Below are positions 51,776 through 59,398 of a DNA stretch of 64,000 bases, in pieces. The notes beneath the pieces are model-generated. The model was not told the DNA's origin. It was given only the letters and a program-made list of their open reading frames with translations, and did no database searches. Origin of the DNA: Actinomycetes bacterium (GTDB lineage: Bacteria > Actinomycetota > Thermoleophilia > BMS3ABIN01); NCBI GenBank assembly GCA_021787475.1, contig JAJYLW010000004.1, positions 50,902 through 114,901 on the forward strand, in the 5' to 3' direction. The translations under genes and the position numbers were made by a program. Within the stretch, counting starts at the first letter, position 1, and the number at the start of each line of letters is the position of its first letter.

Positions 51776-53017
51776 ATGAACAGCATGTCAATTTTCCTGG
51801 TCGTGACCGCCGCTGCGCTGCTCATCGCGGCAGCAGTCATGGGCGCGCTGCTGCTGAGGCTGCTTAAGGAGCGCTCCGGCCTGGCGGCGGTGTTGAACCC
51901 GCCGCTCCCTCACCAGCTTGTCGAGACTGCCCGCTTCTTGCAGAAGTCCGCTCAGGGCGTGGAAGCCGGCCGGCGCGCCGGCCGGCGCCTGGAACAACTG
52001 CTCACTCACTCCCCCCTGCCGGTGCTGCTTGTCGATGAAAACAGAACCATCGTTACTCTCAGCTCTTCGGCCGAGACAGAGCTGGATCAGCCGCGCGCCG
52101 GCCGTGGCCTCCTGGAAACCCTGGAAAGCTACGAGCTTGACAGCGCTGCCGCCGGGGCGCTTTCTTCCCTAAAACCGGCCCAGCTGACGGTGCGGCTTTA
52201 CGCAAAGGGGCGCCGGCCTTATGTGGCGCATCTGTTTCCTTTCAGCAACGGGCCCGAACGCGAGTGCCTGATTTTCCTCGAGAACGCCGCCGCCACAGTC
52301 GGCTTCGGCGAACTGCGCTCCCAGTTCGCCGCCACCGTCTCGCACGAGCTGCGCACGCCGCTCGCCGGCATCAAGGCGCTCGTGGACAGCCTTAAGGATC
52401 CGGAAATTAACTCCGAAGACAGAGAGCGCTTTCTCGAGCGCATCGATCTGGAGACCGGCAGGCTCGGTCAGCTGATTGATGACATTCTTTTCCTGTCTTC
52501 ACTGGAATCCGACAGGGTTGAGATCAAGGGAGCCACCCCGCTGGACGCCGTGATGGAAAAACTTATGGAAAAACTGAACCCGCTGGCCCAGCGTTTTAAC
52601 GTCCGCATTTCCGCCGATGTCCCGGAAGGCCTTGAGATCCCCCTGCCGGAACGGATGGCCGACACGGTCCTGGCGAACCTGATCGAGAACGCCGTCAAGT
52701 ACAGCGGCCGCGGCTCCCTGGTGAGCGTCTCAGCCAGGAGGGAAGCAGGCGGCATCCGGGTTGCGGTGAAGGACGATGGTATCGGCATCGACCAAGAGCA
52801 TCTCCCCCACATATTTGAGCGCTTCTACCGGGTGGACAAGTCGCGCAGCCGCCATCTCGGCGGCACCGGGCTCGGGCTTTCCATTGTCAAGCACGTGATT
52901 GAATCGGCCGGAGGAGAAATAACGGCTGAAAGCCGGGAAGGGTTTGGCACCGAGATTTCATTTTTATTGCCGCCGTCCGAGGCCGGCATCGCGGATGGTG
53001 CCCACGCCGGCGCCTAG
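51776..53017 (+). CDS. phoR: PhoR-type sensor histidine kinase
   Basis: 413 residues. One N-terminal membrane helix (about 5-28) precedes a PAS-like region (about 75-170). The dimerisation domain has FAATVSHELRTPLAGIKALVDSLKD (His190), and the ATPase domain has NLIENAVKYS, DDGIGI, FERFYRVDKSRSRHLGGTGLGLSIVKHV. The HELRTPLA variant is typical of PhoR/ResE-like kinases. It follows phoU and probably reads PstSCAB-PhoU state. Its response regulator is encoded on the opposite strand immediately downstream. Confidence 0.93.
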   Translation: MNSMSIFLVVTAAALLIAAAVMGALLLRLLKERSGLAAVLNPPLPHQLVETARFLQKSAQGVEAGRRAGRRLEQLLTHSPLPVLLVDENRTIVTLSSSAETELDQPRAGRGLLETLESYELDSAAAGALSSLKPAQLTVRLYAKGRRPYVAHLFPFSNGPERECLIFLENAAATVGFGELRSQFAATVSHELRTPLAGIKALVDSLKDPEINSEDRERFLERIDLETGRLGQLIDDILFLSSLESDRVEIKGATPLDAVMEKLMEKLNPLAQRFNVRISADVPEGLEIPLPERMADTVLANLIENAVKYSGRGSLVSVSARREAGGIRVAVKDDGIGIDQEHLPHIFERFYRVDKSRSRHLGGTGLGLSIVKHVIESAGGEITAESREGFGTEISFLLPPSEAGIADGAHAGA

Positions 53018-53096
53018 GAGCCTGTCCCGGCAAGTGCATTCTGCGGCCGGCGGCAGCCACTAAAACAGATATTGGAGCCTGTATCTGAGATCGGTT

Positions 53097-53816
53097 CTAG
53101 GCCGCTTCTTTTACCTCAAATTTGTAGCCAAAGCCGTGATGGGTGTGCAAAAAAGTGTAGGCGGGCAAGCGCTGGGCCAGCTTCTTTCTCAGCCTGCGGA
53201 CAAAAACATCCACCGCCCTGTCGCCATGCAACATCTCATATCCCCACACCGTCCGGTAAATCTCTTCACGCGAGAGTGCGCGGGGCGCCTCGCGGGCAAG
53301 CAAGCTTAGCAAGGCAAACTCTTTTGGCGTCAGCCGCAGCGACTGGCCCTGAGCCAGGGCTTCCTTCCGGGCCGGGTCGATGATGATCGGTCCCGCTTCG
53401 ATCAGCTTCTCCCTGGCTTCTTTCACCCCGCCCCGGGCGCGGCGGAGCTGGGCCTTCACCCGGGCGATGAGCTCGGCCATGCCGAAAGGCTTGGTAATGT
53501 AATCGTCCGCCCCCGCTGACAGGCACTCAACCTTGTCAAACTCGCTGGTGCGGGCGCTGAGCACGATCACCGGCAGGTCAAATCCCTCCTGCCTCGCCTG
53601 GCGGCAGAATTGCCAGCCATCAAGCAAAGGCAGCATCAAATCCAGTATCAGCAGGTCCGGCTTCCCGCTCCTGAGCAGCCTGAGGCCCCTTAGTCCATCG
53701 GCCGCCTGAAGGCAGGAAAATCCCTCTTTTTTAAGGTTGTAGCAGATGCTTTCGGAGATACTCTCATCGTCCTCGACGATGAGGATGCGGCCTGACATGT
53801 CCCCGGCAGCGATCAT
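53097..53816 (-). CDS. phoB: PhoB/PhoP-type response regulator (OmpR family)
   Basis: 239 residues. The receiver has acidic VEDDESISES, Asp59 in LILDLMLPLLDGW and Lys in YITKPFGM. The winged-helix DNA-binding domain (about 150-235) includes LTPKEFALLSLLAREAPRALSREEIYRTVWG and VDVFVRRLRKKL. An ATG six codons on (53798) is an alternative start. It probably binds the four Pho boxes in this window. Its 3' end faces phoR 79 bases away, so the two are convergent, not in one operon. The name phoB is by function; actinobacteria would call it phoP. Confidence 0.85.
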   Translation of the reverse strand: MIAAGDMSGRILIVEDDESISESICYNLKKEGFSCLQAADGLRGLRLLRSGKPDLLILDLMLPLLDGWQFCRQARQEGFDLPVIVLSARTSEFDKVECLSAGADDYITKPFGMAELIARVKAQLRRARGGVKEAREKLIEAGPIIIDPARKEALAQGQSLRLTPKEFALLSLLAREAPRALSREEIYRTVWGYEMLHGDRAVDVFVRRLRKKLAQRLPAYTFLHTHHGFGYKFEVKEAA

Positions 53817-53855
53817 GATCAGATTTTAACAAAATTGGTCTTCATGGCCGGGCTG

Positions 53856-54026
53856 TCAGCCTGCACGGCTCTGGATTAGGATGCTGGCGAGCGCGACCAC
53901 GATGGTGGGGCCGGCGCCGATCAGCCACATTTTATTTAGCCTGGCCTCCATTGCGCTCCAGAGAAATCCTCCGGCGCAGACAAGCCCGGCGATCAGGGAG
54001 ATGAAAAACAGGACTTAAAAAACCAT
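53856..54026 (-). pseudogene. Possible small two-helix membrane protein with a premature stop
   Basis: Upstream of the regulator on the same strand, an ATG at 54026 opens MVF then TAA (54017-54015). The frame then continues VLFFISLIAGLVCAGGF...KMWLIGAGPTIVVALASILI to a stop at 53858, with two hydrophobic helices. Changing one A to T would give one 56-residue protein. Without that change no normal start codon is available. No family recognised. Confidence 0.35.
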
Positions 54027-54101
54027 CAGGCTTTCTCTTTAGAGTAAGCAAACTAGTTTAACTTAATTGACGTAGTTACCTTATTTGGCTATCCTTAAAG
54101 C

Positions 54102-54359
54102 GTGAAAAATATTTCCTGTCCATATTGCGAAGCAAAAATCAAGACCGCTTCCCCCCAGAAATTTCAGCCGTGCCCGACTTGCGGCTACAGATCAGCCAGG
54201 GTCAGCGCTCCGTCAGGCAGCTACCTGGTAATTGACAGTCAACTCCCCAACCTGCTCGAACAATATGAAGAGCTGCAGAGGCGCGAGAACAGCAGCGCAA
54301 TCCTGATCGACCGGCGCACCGGGCACAGGTCAGTCGCGGGAACGGACCGCCGCAAATAA
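54102..54359 (+). CDS. Small zinc-ribbon protein of unknown function
   Basis: 85 residues, GTG start at 54102 without a clear Shine-Dalgarno sequence. The N-terminus has CPYC (6-9) and CPTC (24-27), a four-cysteine zinc ribbon. The C-terminal half has an amphipathic segment (LPNLLEQYEELQRREN), then AILIDRRTGHRSVAGTDRRK. It may be a nucleic-acid-binding or regulator-associated protein; no family recognised. It is divergent from the response regulator gene. Confidence 0.6.
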   Translation: MKNISCPYCEAKIKTASPQKFQPCPTCGYRSARVSAPSGSYLVIDSQLPNLLEQYEELQRRENSSAILIDRRTGHRSVAGTDRRK

Positions 54360-54648
54360 CAACTTCCTGGCAGGAACACCTGTATTAAATCAACCTGCGT
54401 CATTCCTGGCAAACTTTTTTTATTTGACAATTTCCGATGGATATCTGGCCCGAAAACAAGAACAAGTGTGATGAATGGAAGTCAGGAAGCTCCTGCTTTA
54501 TCAGTCTCAAGAACGAATATTTGCGCCATTCATGCAGAGTCTGCCATTTTCATCTCCAGTGCTGGCACGGCCAGCCGGAAACCCCGCTGGAAACCCAGTT
54601 TGGCAAGCTCTAGCGACCGGCTTTCCCCAGTTCTTCTTTTTTCAATTC

Positions 54649-54698
54649 CATAACTTTATCTTAACCTCAGCTTAACGTTTTCCTGCTAACATCATAAT
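54649..54698 (+). promoter_or_regulatory. Pho-box-like promoter of a predicted small RNA
   Basis: TAAC occurs at 54651, 54662 and 54673, in exact 11-bp register (TAACTTTATCT, TAACCTCAGCT, TAACGTTTTCC). CATAAT at 54693-54698 starts 21 nt after the last TTAAC, close to the geometry at pstC and pstS. No gene start follows for 220 nt, but a strong terminator does. Confidence 0.55.
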
Positions 54699-54704
54699 TG
54701 GCTG

Positions 54705-54784
54705 TTGACCTTCAGCCTCCCCAAAGCGGAAGGCCTGCAATGTGGCTCCAGCAGGTTTTGCAGGCCTTCCGCGCCCGCTTTTTG
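54705..54784 (+). ncRNA. Predicted Pho-controlled small RNA, about 80 nt
   Basis: Between the box and -10 above and a terminator (15-bp stem 54726-54772, then GCCCGCTTTTTG), a short transcript of about 80 nt is expected. It carries a probably unpaired CCTCCCC near its 5' end, which is complementary to GGGGAGG-type ribosome-binding sites. No coding frame fits. The rest of the 54360-54918 gap (54360-54640) shows no recognisable gene. Confidence 0.45.
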
Positions 54785-54791
54785 TTCACAC

Positions 54792-54827
54792 GTAGGGGCG
54801 ACCCGCCGGGTCGCCCCTCATTTTTTT
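54792..54827 (+). repeat. GTAG-footed REP-like palindrome with T-run
   Basis: GTAGGGGCGACCC pairs with GGGTCGCCCCT(C) across GCC, followed by ATTTTTTT. It can act as a second terminator. It shares the GTAGGGGCG foot with the 21112 and 45962 copies. Confidence 0.7.
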
Positions 54828-54918
54828 AAAAAAACCGCTAAAGTTTGCCGGAATGCTGCCGATAAAAAATTCACTTAAATTGCTCGCCGCGAAAACGGCG
54901 GGCCGGCAGGAGGTCAGG

Positions 54919-55080
54919 ATGGGTTACTGCGACGTTTGTCAGTCGGCCGGTTCAGTCAACAGGTTTGGTTTCTGCGAGGTGTGTGGCAGCAAGCATGGAA
55001 CCACAAGGGCGGACCTGATCTTGGAAACGGCAATGATGGCAGATTTTCGCAGCTCCTATGACGCTCTTGAGGCCGGCTAG
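54919..55080 (+). CDS. Small zinc-ribbon protein (53 residues)
   Basis: The start at 54919 has AGGAGG 5-6 nt upstream; an earlier in-frame ATG (54853) lacks one. MGYCDVCQSAGSVNRFGFCEVCG holds two CxxC knuckles 13 residues apart, followed by a helical SDLILETAMMADFRSSYDALE-like end. The N-terminal ribbon suggests metal binding; no known family recognised. It is flanked by the REP palindrome and glnA and stands alone. Confidence 0.6.
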   Translation: MGYCDVCQSAGSVNRFGFCEVCGSKHGTTRADLILETAMMADFRSSYDALEAG

Positions 55081-55242
55081 GGAGGCTGCCGTCGAGGGCG
55101 ATTGGATCGCTTACATAGGGCTTGTTGCCCGGATGCAGGTTCGGGGCAACGAAGAAATGCGGCCGCCAAAGTGGCCGCATTTCTTTATAGCCTGAAACCT
55201 GTTTAACGTTTCACGTTAAACGTGGTAAACCGGCAACCGCTC

Positions 55243-55308
55243 CGAGGACGCAGCCAATAGCTTTCGCAACCGGCCGCAGCAGAATGTGCCTTTTGAGATA
55301 GATTCTTA
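55243..55308. repeat. Right half of the inverted-end repeat (copy B)
   Basis: GAGGACGCAGCC, GCAACCGGCCGCAGCAGAATG and CTTTTGAGATAGATTCTTA match copy A closely. As in copy A, the end supplies the stop codon of the minus-strand gene (glnA, TAA at 55308-55306). AACGTTTCACGTTAAACG repeat sequence precedes it. Confidence 0.65.
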
Positions 55309-56628
55309 GAGGATGGAAAGGTACCTGTCCAGTTCCCACGGGCTGAGCTGCACCCGGTATTCGTCCCACTCCTTCTTCTTCACTTCCAGCAGCCGGCCGA
55401 AGATGTGATCTCCCAGGGCCTTCTTTAGCAGGCCGCTCTTTTCAGCTTCCTTGATAGCTTCGCCCAGATTTTCCGGCAGCGTGCCCACGCCCAGCTCCTT
55501 AAGCTCCGCCTCATTTGCCTCGAACAGGTTCATTTCCCTGGGCTCGGGCAGGTCATAATCCTTTTCAATCCCTTCCAGACCCGCCTGCAGCATGACGGCA
55601 AAGGTCAGGTACGGATTGCAGGCCGGATCGGGGCTACGGAACTCGCAGCGGGTGGCTTTCTCCTGGCCGGGGTGGTACATGGGCACACGGATGAGCGCAG
55701 ACCGGTTGCGCCGCGACCAGGCCTTGTAAACCGGCGCTTCATATCCGGGAACGAGCCGCTTGTAAGAGTTGACCCACTGGGCAAAGACAAGGCTGATCTC
55801 GCTGGCGTGCTTGAGGAGGCCGGCGATGTAGCCCTTGGCCGTATCGCTCAGGAAGTACTGGTCATTGCCTTCGAAGAAGGCGTTGTCGCCTCCCTTGAAC
55901 AGCGACTGGTGCGTGTGCATGCCGCTGCCGTTCTCGCCAAAGAGCGGCTTCGGCATGAAGGTGGCGTAGACCCCGTACTGCTCGGCGATTTCCTTGACAA
56001 CCAGGCGGTATGTCATGGCGTCGTCGGCCATTTTCAGGGCGTCGGCAAACCGCATGTCAATCTCGTGCTGGGAGGGTCCGACTTCATGGTGGCTGTACTC
56101 GACCTGAATGCCCATTTCTTCGCAGGCCAGCACCGTATCCCGCCTCAAATCGCTTGCGATATCAAGCGGTGTCAGGTCAAAGTAGCCGCCCTTGTCCAGG
56201 ATCTCCGTACCCTCGGCGTTCTTGAAGTAAAAGAATTCCAGCTCCGGACCGACGTAATAGTGGTCAAAGCCCATCCCGGCGGCGCGCTCGAGCGCTCGCT
56301 TGAGGACATAGCGGGGGTCGCCCTCGTAAGGCGTCTTGTCGGGATTAAGGACATCGCAGATCATGCGGGCGACTTTCTGCTCCTGCGGCCGCCAGGGAAG
56401 GATCTTGAAAGTGGAAGGATCGGGCATGGCGATCATGTCGCTTTCCTCGATATCCTGGTAGCCGGTGATGGATGAGCCGTCAAACCCCATGCCGTTGGTA
56501 AGGGCGGTCTCGATCTCGCCGGCGGTGATGGCAAAGCTCTTCAACTGCCCGACCACATCCGTGAACCAGAGACGGATGAACTTTACATCCTCGTCCTTGA
56601 CAATCTTCATTACCTGGTCTTTGTCCAT
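55306..56628 (-). CDS. glnA: Glutamine synthetase type I
   Basis: 440 residues, close to the alpha subtype and shorter than adenylylated beta enzymes (about 470). AGGAGG lies 12 nt before the ATG. MGFDGSSI, YVGPELEFFYF, GENGSGMHTHQSL, NSYKRLVPGYEAP and the RSALIRVP and EFRSPDPACNPYL blocks are the active-site signatures. The enzyme makes glutamine from glutamate, ammonia and ATP. A TTGACA at 56700-56695 with a weak ATGTTT could be the promoter. It lies next to glnK-amt but in a separate unit. Confidence 0.96.
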   Translation of the reverse strand: MDKDQVMKIVKDEDVKFIRLWFTDVVGQLKSFAITAGEIETALTNGMGFDGSSITGYQDIEESDMIAMPDPSTFKILPWRPQEQKVARMICDVLNPDKTPYEGDPRYVLKRALERAAGMGFDHYYVGPELEFFYFKNAEGTEILDKGGYFDLTPLDIASDLRRDTVLACEEMGIQVEYSHHEVGPSQHEIDMRFADALKMADDAMTYRLVVKEIAEQYGVYATFMPKPLFGENGSGMHTHQSLFKGGDNAFFEGNDQYFLSDTAKGYIAGLLKHASEISLVFAQWVNSYKRLVPGYEAPVYKAWSRRNRSALIRVPMYHPGQEKATRCEFRSPDPACNPYLTFAVMLQAGLEGIEKDYDLPEPREMNLFEANEAELKELGVGTLPENLGEAIKEAEKSGLLKKALGDHIFGRLLEVKKKEWDEYRVQLSPWELDRYLSIL

Positions 56629-56865
56629 CTTGTGTCAATTCCTCCTTAGGTTAAAGATCCGAGTTCCGAAAAAACATGTTGGGTATTTCCTTTTTGTCAA
56701 ATTTATTTCGGGTTTTGAATAATCCGGTATCCGGAGTTCAGAATCCAGCATCCGATTTTATGCTGTTTCGGCACTTGGTATCAATACCGGTGGGAATGTT
56801 TTTTGTGGCAGCTTTTTATAACGGAGTCCAAAGATTATGCCGACTCCGGAATGGCAGGCCGCTAT

Positions 56866-57219
56866 CTAGATAGCGGCCGCGCCCCGCTCGCCGGTCCTGA
56901 CGCGGACGGTTTCGCTGACCGGCAGCAGGAAAATCTTGCCGTCGCCGATCTCGCCGGTGCGGGCGGCCGTCATCAGCGCCTCGACGATTCGCTCGACATC
57001 GTCGTCTGCGACGACGATCTCCAGCATCAGCTTCGGCAGCAGATTTACCCTGGTTTCGAGGCCGCGGTAATGCTCGATATGCCCTTTCTGACGGCCGTGG
57101 CCTTTCACTTCCCAGATGGTCATGCCGACGACGCCGATCTCCTCCATCACGTGCTGAACCTCGTAAAGCCGCTCTCCCTTAAAGACGCATTGGATCATGG
57201 TCATACTGGCGTCCGCCAT
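56866..57219 (-). CDS. glnK: PII signal-transduction protein (GlnK/GlnB type) lacking the modified tyrosine
   Basis: 117 residues. The PII fold is clear: IQCVFKGERLYEVQHVMEEIGVVGMTIWEVKGHGRQKG (first half) and VEALMTAARTGEIGDGKIFLLPV (B/C loops). The T-loop reads IEHYRGLETRVNLLPK: the position of Tyr51 (uridylylated in proteobacteria and adenylylated in actinobacteria) is Thr56 here, while Tyr46-equivalent is kept. The N-terminus is about five residues longer than usual. It should bind the Amt channel and sense 2-oxoglutarate and ATP/ADP. Its ATG follows the amt stop without a gap (TAGATG). Confidence 0.93.
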   Translation of the reverse strand: MADASMTMIQCVFKGERLYEVQHVMEEIGVVGMTIWEVKGHGRQKGHIEHYRGLETRVNLLPKLMLEIVVADDDVERIVEALMTAARTGEIGDGKIFLLPVSETVRVRTGERGAAAI

Positions 57220-58443
57220 CTATATCAACTCCTCAGGATAGGCTTTGCCGGCGTGGATTGTGAGGTCGGAGCCGAGCAGCTCCTGCTGCGGGCTCAGCCT
57301 GATGCCAAATGTTGCCCTGATGAGGCCATAAATCGCAAACCCGGCGGCCAGGGCGATGGCGACGCCGGCAGCCGTGCCCGCCAGCTGGGAGACAAAGCTG
57401 ACGCCGCCGAGCCCGCCCAGCGCCTGATAGCCAAAAATGCCACAGGCAATCCCGCCCCAGGCGCCGCAGAGGCCGTGCAGAGGCCAGACCCCCAGGACAT
57501 CATCGATGCGCAGGCGCTCGTTTGCCCACAGAAATCCTTTCACAAAAATAATCCCGGCCACGGCGCCAGTTACCAGCGCCGCCAGCGGATGCATTTTGTC
57601 TGAGCCGGAGCAGACCGCAACCAGTCCGGCTAGTGCGCCGTTGTATACGAACACGCTGTCCCGTTTGGAGACCAGCACGGCGGCCAGCAAACCGCCGCCC
57701 ATGGCCAGGAGCGAGTTGGCCGCCACCAGGCCGGAAATGGCCGGCAGCGTCGCCGCCGAAGCGACGTTAAACCCAAACCAGCCCACCATTAAAAGCCAGC
57801 TGCCAAGCGCCACGTAAGGAACGCTGTGAATCTGTAGCGGCCGGCTCTGCCCGTTGACGTAACGCCCCATTCTCGGACCGAGCAGCAGGATCCCCGGCAG
57901 CGCCAGCCAGCCGCCCATGGCGTGGACGACCACCGAGCCGGCATAATCATGAAAGCCGGCGCCGAAGGCGCTTGCCAGCCAGCCTGTTGATGATCCCAGC
58001 ACATTGAAACGTCCCCAAACCAGCCCCTCAAACAAAGGATAAACAAAACCAACAAAGATGGCGCCCGCCAGCACCTGGGGCCCGAACTTCATCCGTTCGG
58101 CAACGCCGCCGCTGATGATTGCCGGAATGACAGCGGCAAAGCAAAGCAGGAAAAAGAAATGAGCCAGATTATAGCCGGAGTTGTTCGCCAACAGGCCGCT
58201 GGCTTTGCCCAGGAATGTGATGCCGTAAGAAATTGGAAAGCCGACCAGAAAATAAACAATCGTGGAAACGGCCCAGTCAGTCGGTATCTTGGTGAGTGCG
58301 TTGACGATGTTCTTTTTTCTGACGCTGCCGGCTTCCAGGAAAGCAAACCCGGCATGCATCGAAAAGACAAGCACTGCTCCCCAGAGCAGGAAGAATACAT
58401 TGCCGGCGTTGACAATGTCAGTTAAACCTGTCGGGGCGTTCAT
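57220..58443 (-). CDS. amt: Ammonium transporter, Amt family
   Basis: 407 residues with about eleven membrane helices. AAGGAG is 6 nt before the ATG. FSMHAGFAFLEAGSVRKKN and the VHAMGGW and LHGLCGAWGG histidine motifs (pore His pair) are typical. The GlnK gene follows directly, as usual. It carries ammonium into the cell and is blocked by PII. The region before it contains a GTACAAT...ATTGTAC inverted repeat (58498-58553). Confidence 0.94.
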   Translation of the reverse strand: MNAPTGLTDIVNAGNVFFLLWGAVLVFSMHAGFAFLEAGSVRKKNIVNALTKIPTDWAVSTIVYFLVGFPISYGITFLGKASGLLANNSGYNLAHFFFLLCFAAVIPAIISGGVAERMKFGPQVLAGAIFVGFVYPLFEGLVWGRFNVLGSSTGWLASAFGAGFHDYAGSVVVHAMGGWLALPGILLLGPRMGRYVNGQSRPLQIHSVPYVALGSWLLMVGWFGFNVASAATLPAISGLVAANSLLAMGGGLLAAVLVSKRDSVFVYNGALAGLVAVCSGSDKMHPLAALVTGAVAGIIFVKGFLWANERLRIDDVLGVWPLHGLCGAWGGIACGIFGYQALGGLGGVSFVSQLAGTAAGVAIALAAGFAIYGLIRATFGIRLSPQQELLGSDLTIHAGKAYPEELI

Positions 58444-58497
58444 GGGCGGCTCCTTGACTGCCTATGGCGCCGGGCGTGCCAAGCCTTTGTGCATCGG

Positions 58498-58553
58498 TAC
58501 AATTTCCGGCGCGGTGGTTTGCTCCAAAAGTATGAGGCCGATTGTACAAAGGA
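58498..58553. promoter_or_regulatory. Inverted repeat between amt and the OmpR-type gene
   Basis: GTACAAT (58498-58504) pairs with ATTGTAC (58547-58553). It could be a regulator site for amt, but the arms are widely spaced. No known nitrogen-regulator box is recognised. Confidence 0.3.
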
Positions 58554-58589
58554 CGCGAAAGCTTATATTTATCCAGAAGTCTATATTTT

Positions 58590-58618
58590 CTTAAAGTTGA
58601 TTTAGCCATTTGTATAAT
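58590..58618 (+). promoter_or_regulatory. Promoter of the OmpR/HK operon
   Basis: A perfect TATAAT at 58613-58618 with only a weak -35. The regulator start lies 112 nt downstream. Confidence 0.45.
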
Positions 58619-58729
58619 CATGTCCCTAAATACCGGGCCGTAAGAACCGCCGGCAGCGTAACGGCAGCCGCCGGACGGTTGTCAGGGAGCTGTTTCGGGC
58701 TGCGATTATGCTATACATGTAAAAGGACC

Positions 58730-59398
58730 ATGCGAATCCTTCTGGTTGAAGACAACCGAAAACTGGCAGGCTATATCAAGAAGGTCCTGACCAGGGAAGG
58801 CTATGCTGTGGACTGCGTCTATGACGGCGGCCGCGGCAAGGAACGCGCCGCCCTGGGAGATTATGACCTCGTGATTCTGGACATCATGCTCCCCGTCAAG
58901 GATGGATTTCAGGTCTGCCGGGAGTTGCGCCAGGATAATGTGAATGTGCCGATCATCCTGTTAACCGCGATGGGGGAGCTCGAGGACAAAGTAGCGGGGC
59001 TGGACAGCGGTGCTGACGACTATCTTGTCAAACCCTTCGATCTGAAAGAACTTTCGGCGCGGATACGCGCCTTGTTGCGCCGGCCGCCGGAGAAAAAACA
59101 GGAGATCCTGACTGCCGGACAGGTCTCCCTTGATATTGCCAGCCGAACTGTCTTGTGCGGCAGCAAGATGATTCAGCTAACACTGAAAGAGTTCGCAGTG
59201 CTTGAATTCCTGGTCCGCAACAAGGGCCTGGTGCTGACCCGTCATCAGATATATGAGCACTGCTGGGACTGGAATGCCAGCGCCTGCAGCAACGTGGTCG
59301 ATGCCGTGATCAAGCAGCTGCGCAAGAAGTTTAACGATACCCAACAGAATCAGATCATTAAAACCGTACGCGGCGTTGGTTACAAGCTTCCGACATAA
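58730..59398 (+). CDS. OmpR-family response regulator
   Basis: 222 residues from ATG at 58730, behind AAGGA. The receiver has VEDNRKLAGY, Asp51 in VILDIMLPVKDGF and VKPFDLKEL. The winged-helix part has LTLKEFAVLEFLVRNKGLVLTRHQIYEHCWD and VDAVIKQLRKKF. It is of the CusR/QseB-like size class. The kinase gene overlaps its end by 23 nt. It is the best candidate to bind the TTCATC-N5-TTCATG boxes at 60435 and 60935. Confidence 0.93.
   Translation: MRILLVEDNRKLAGYIKKVLTREGYAVDCVYDGGRGKERAALGDYDLVILDIMLPVKDGFQVCRELRQDNVNVPIILLTAMGELEDKVAGLDSGADDYLVKPFDLKELSARIRALLRRPPEKKQEILTAGQVSLDIASRTVLCGSKMIQLTLKEFAVLEFLVRNKGLVLTRHQIYEHCWDWNASACSNVVDAVIKQLRKKFNDTQQNQIIKTVRGVGYKLPT

Noticed and set aside
54360..54640. 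Short plus-strand frames after the zinc-ribbon gene
   Set aside because: They lack ribosome-binding sites and family resemblance; the stretch is best seen as noncoding.
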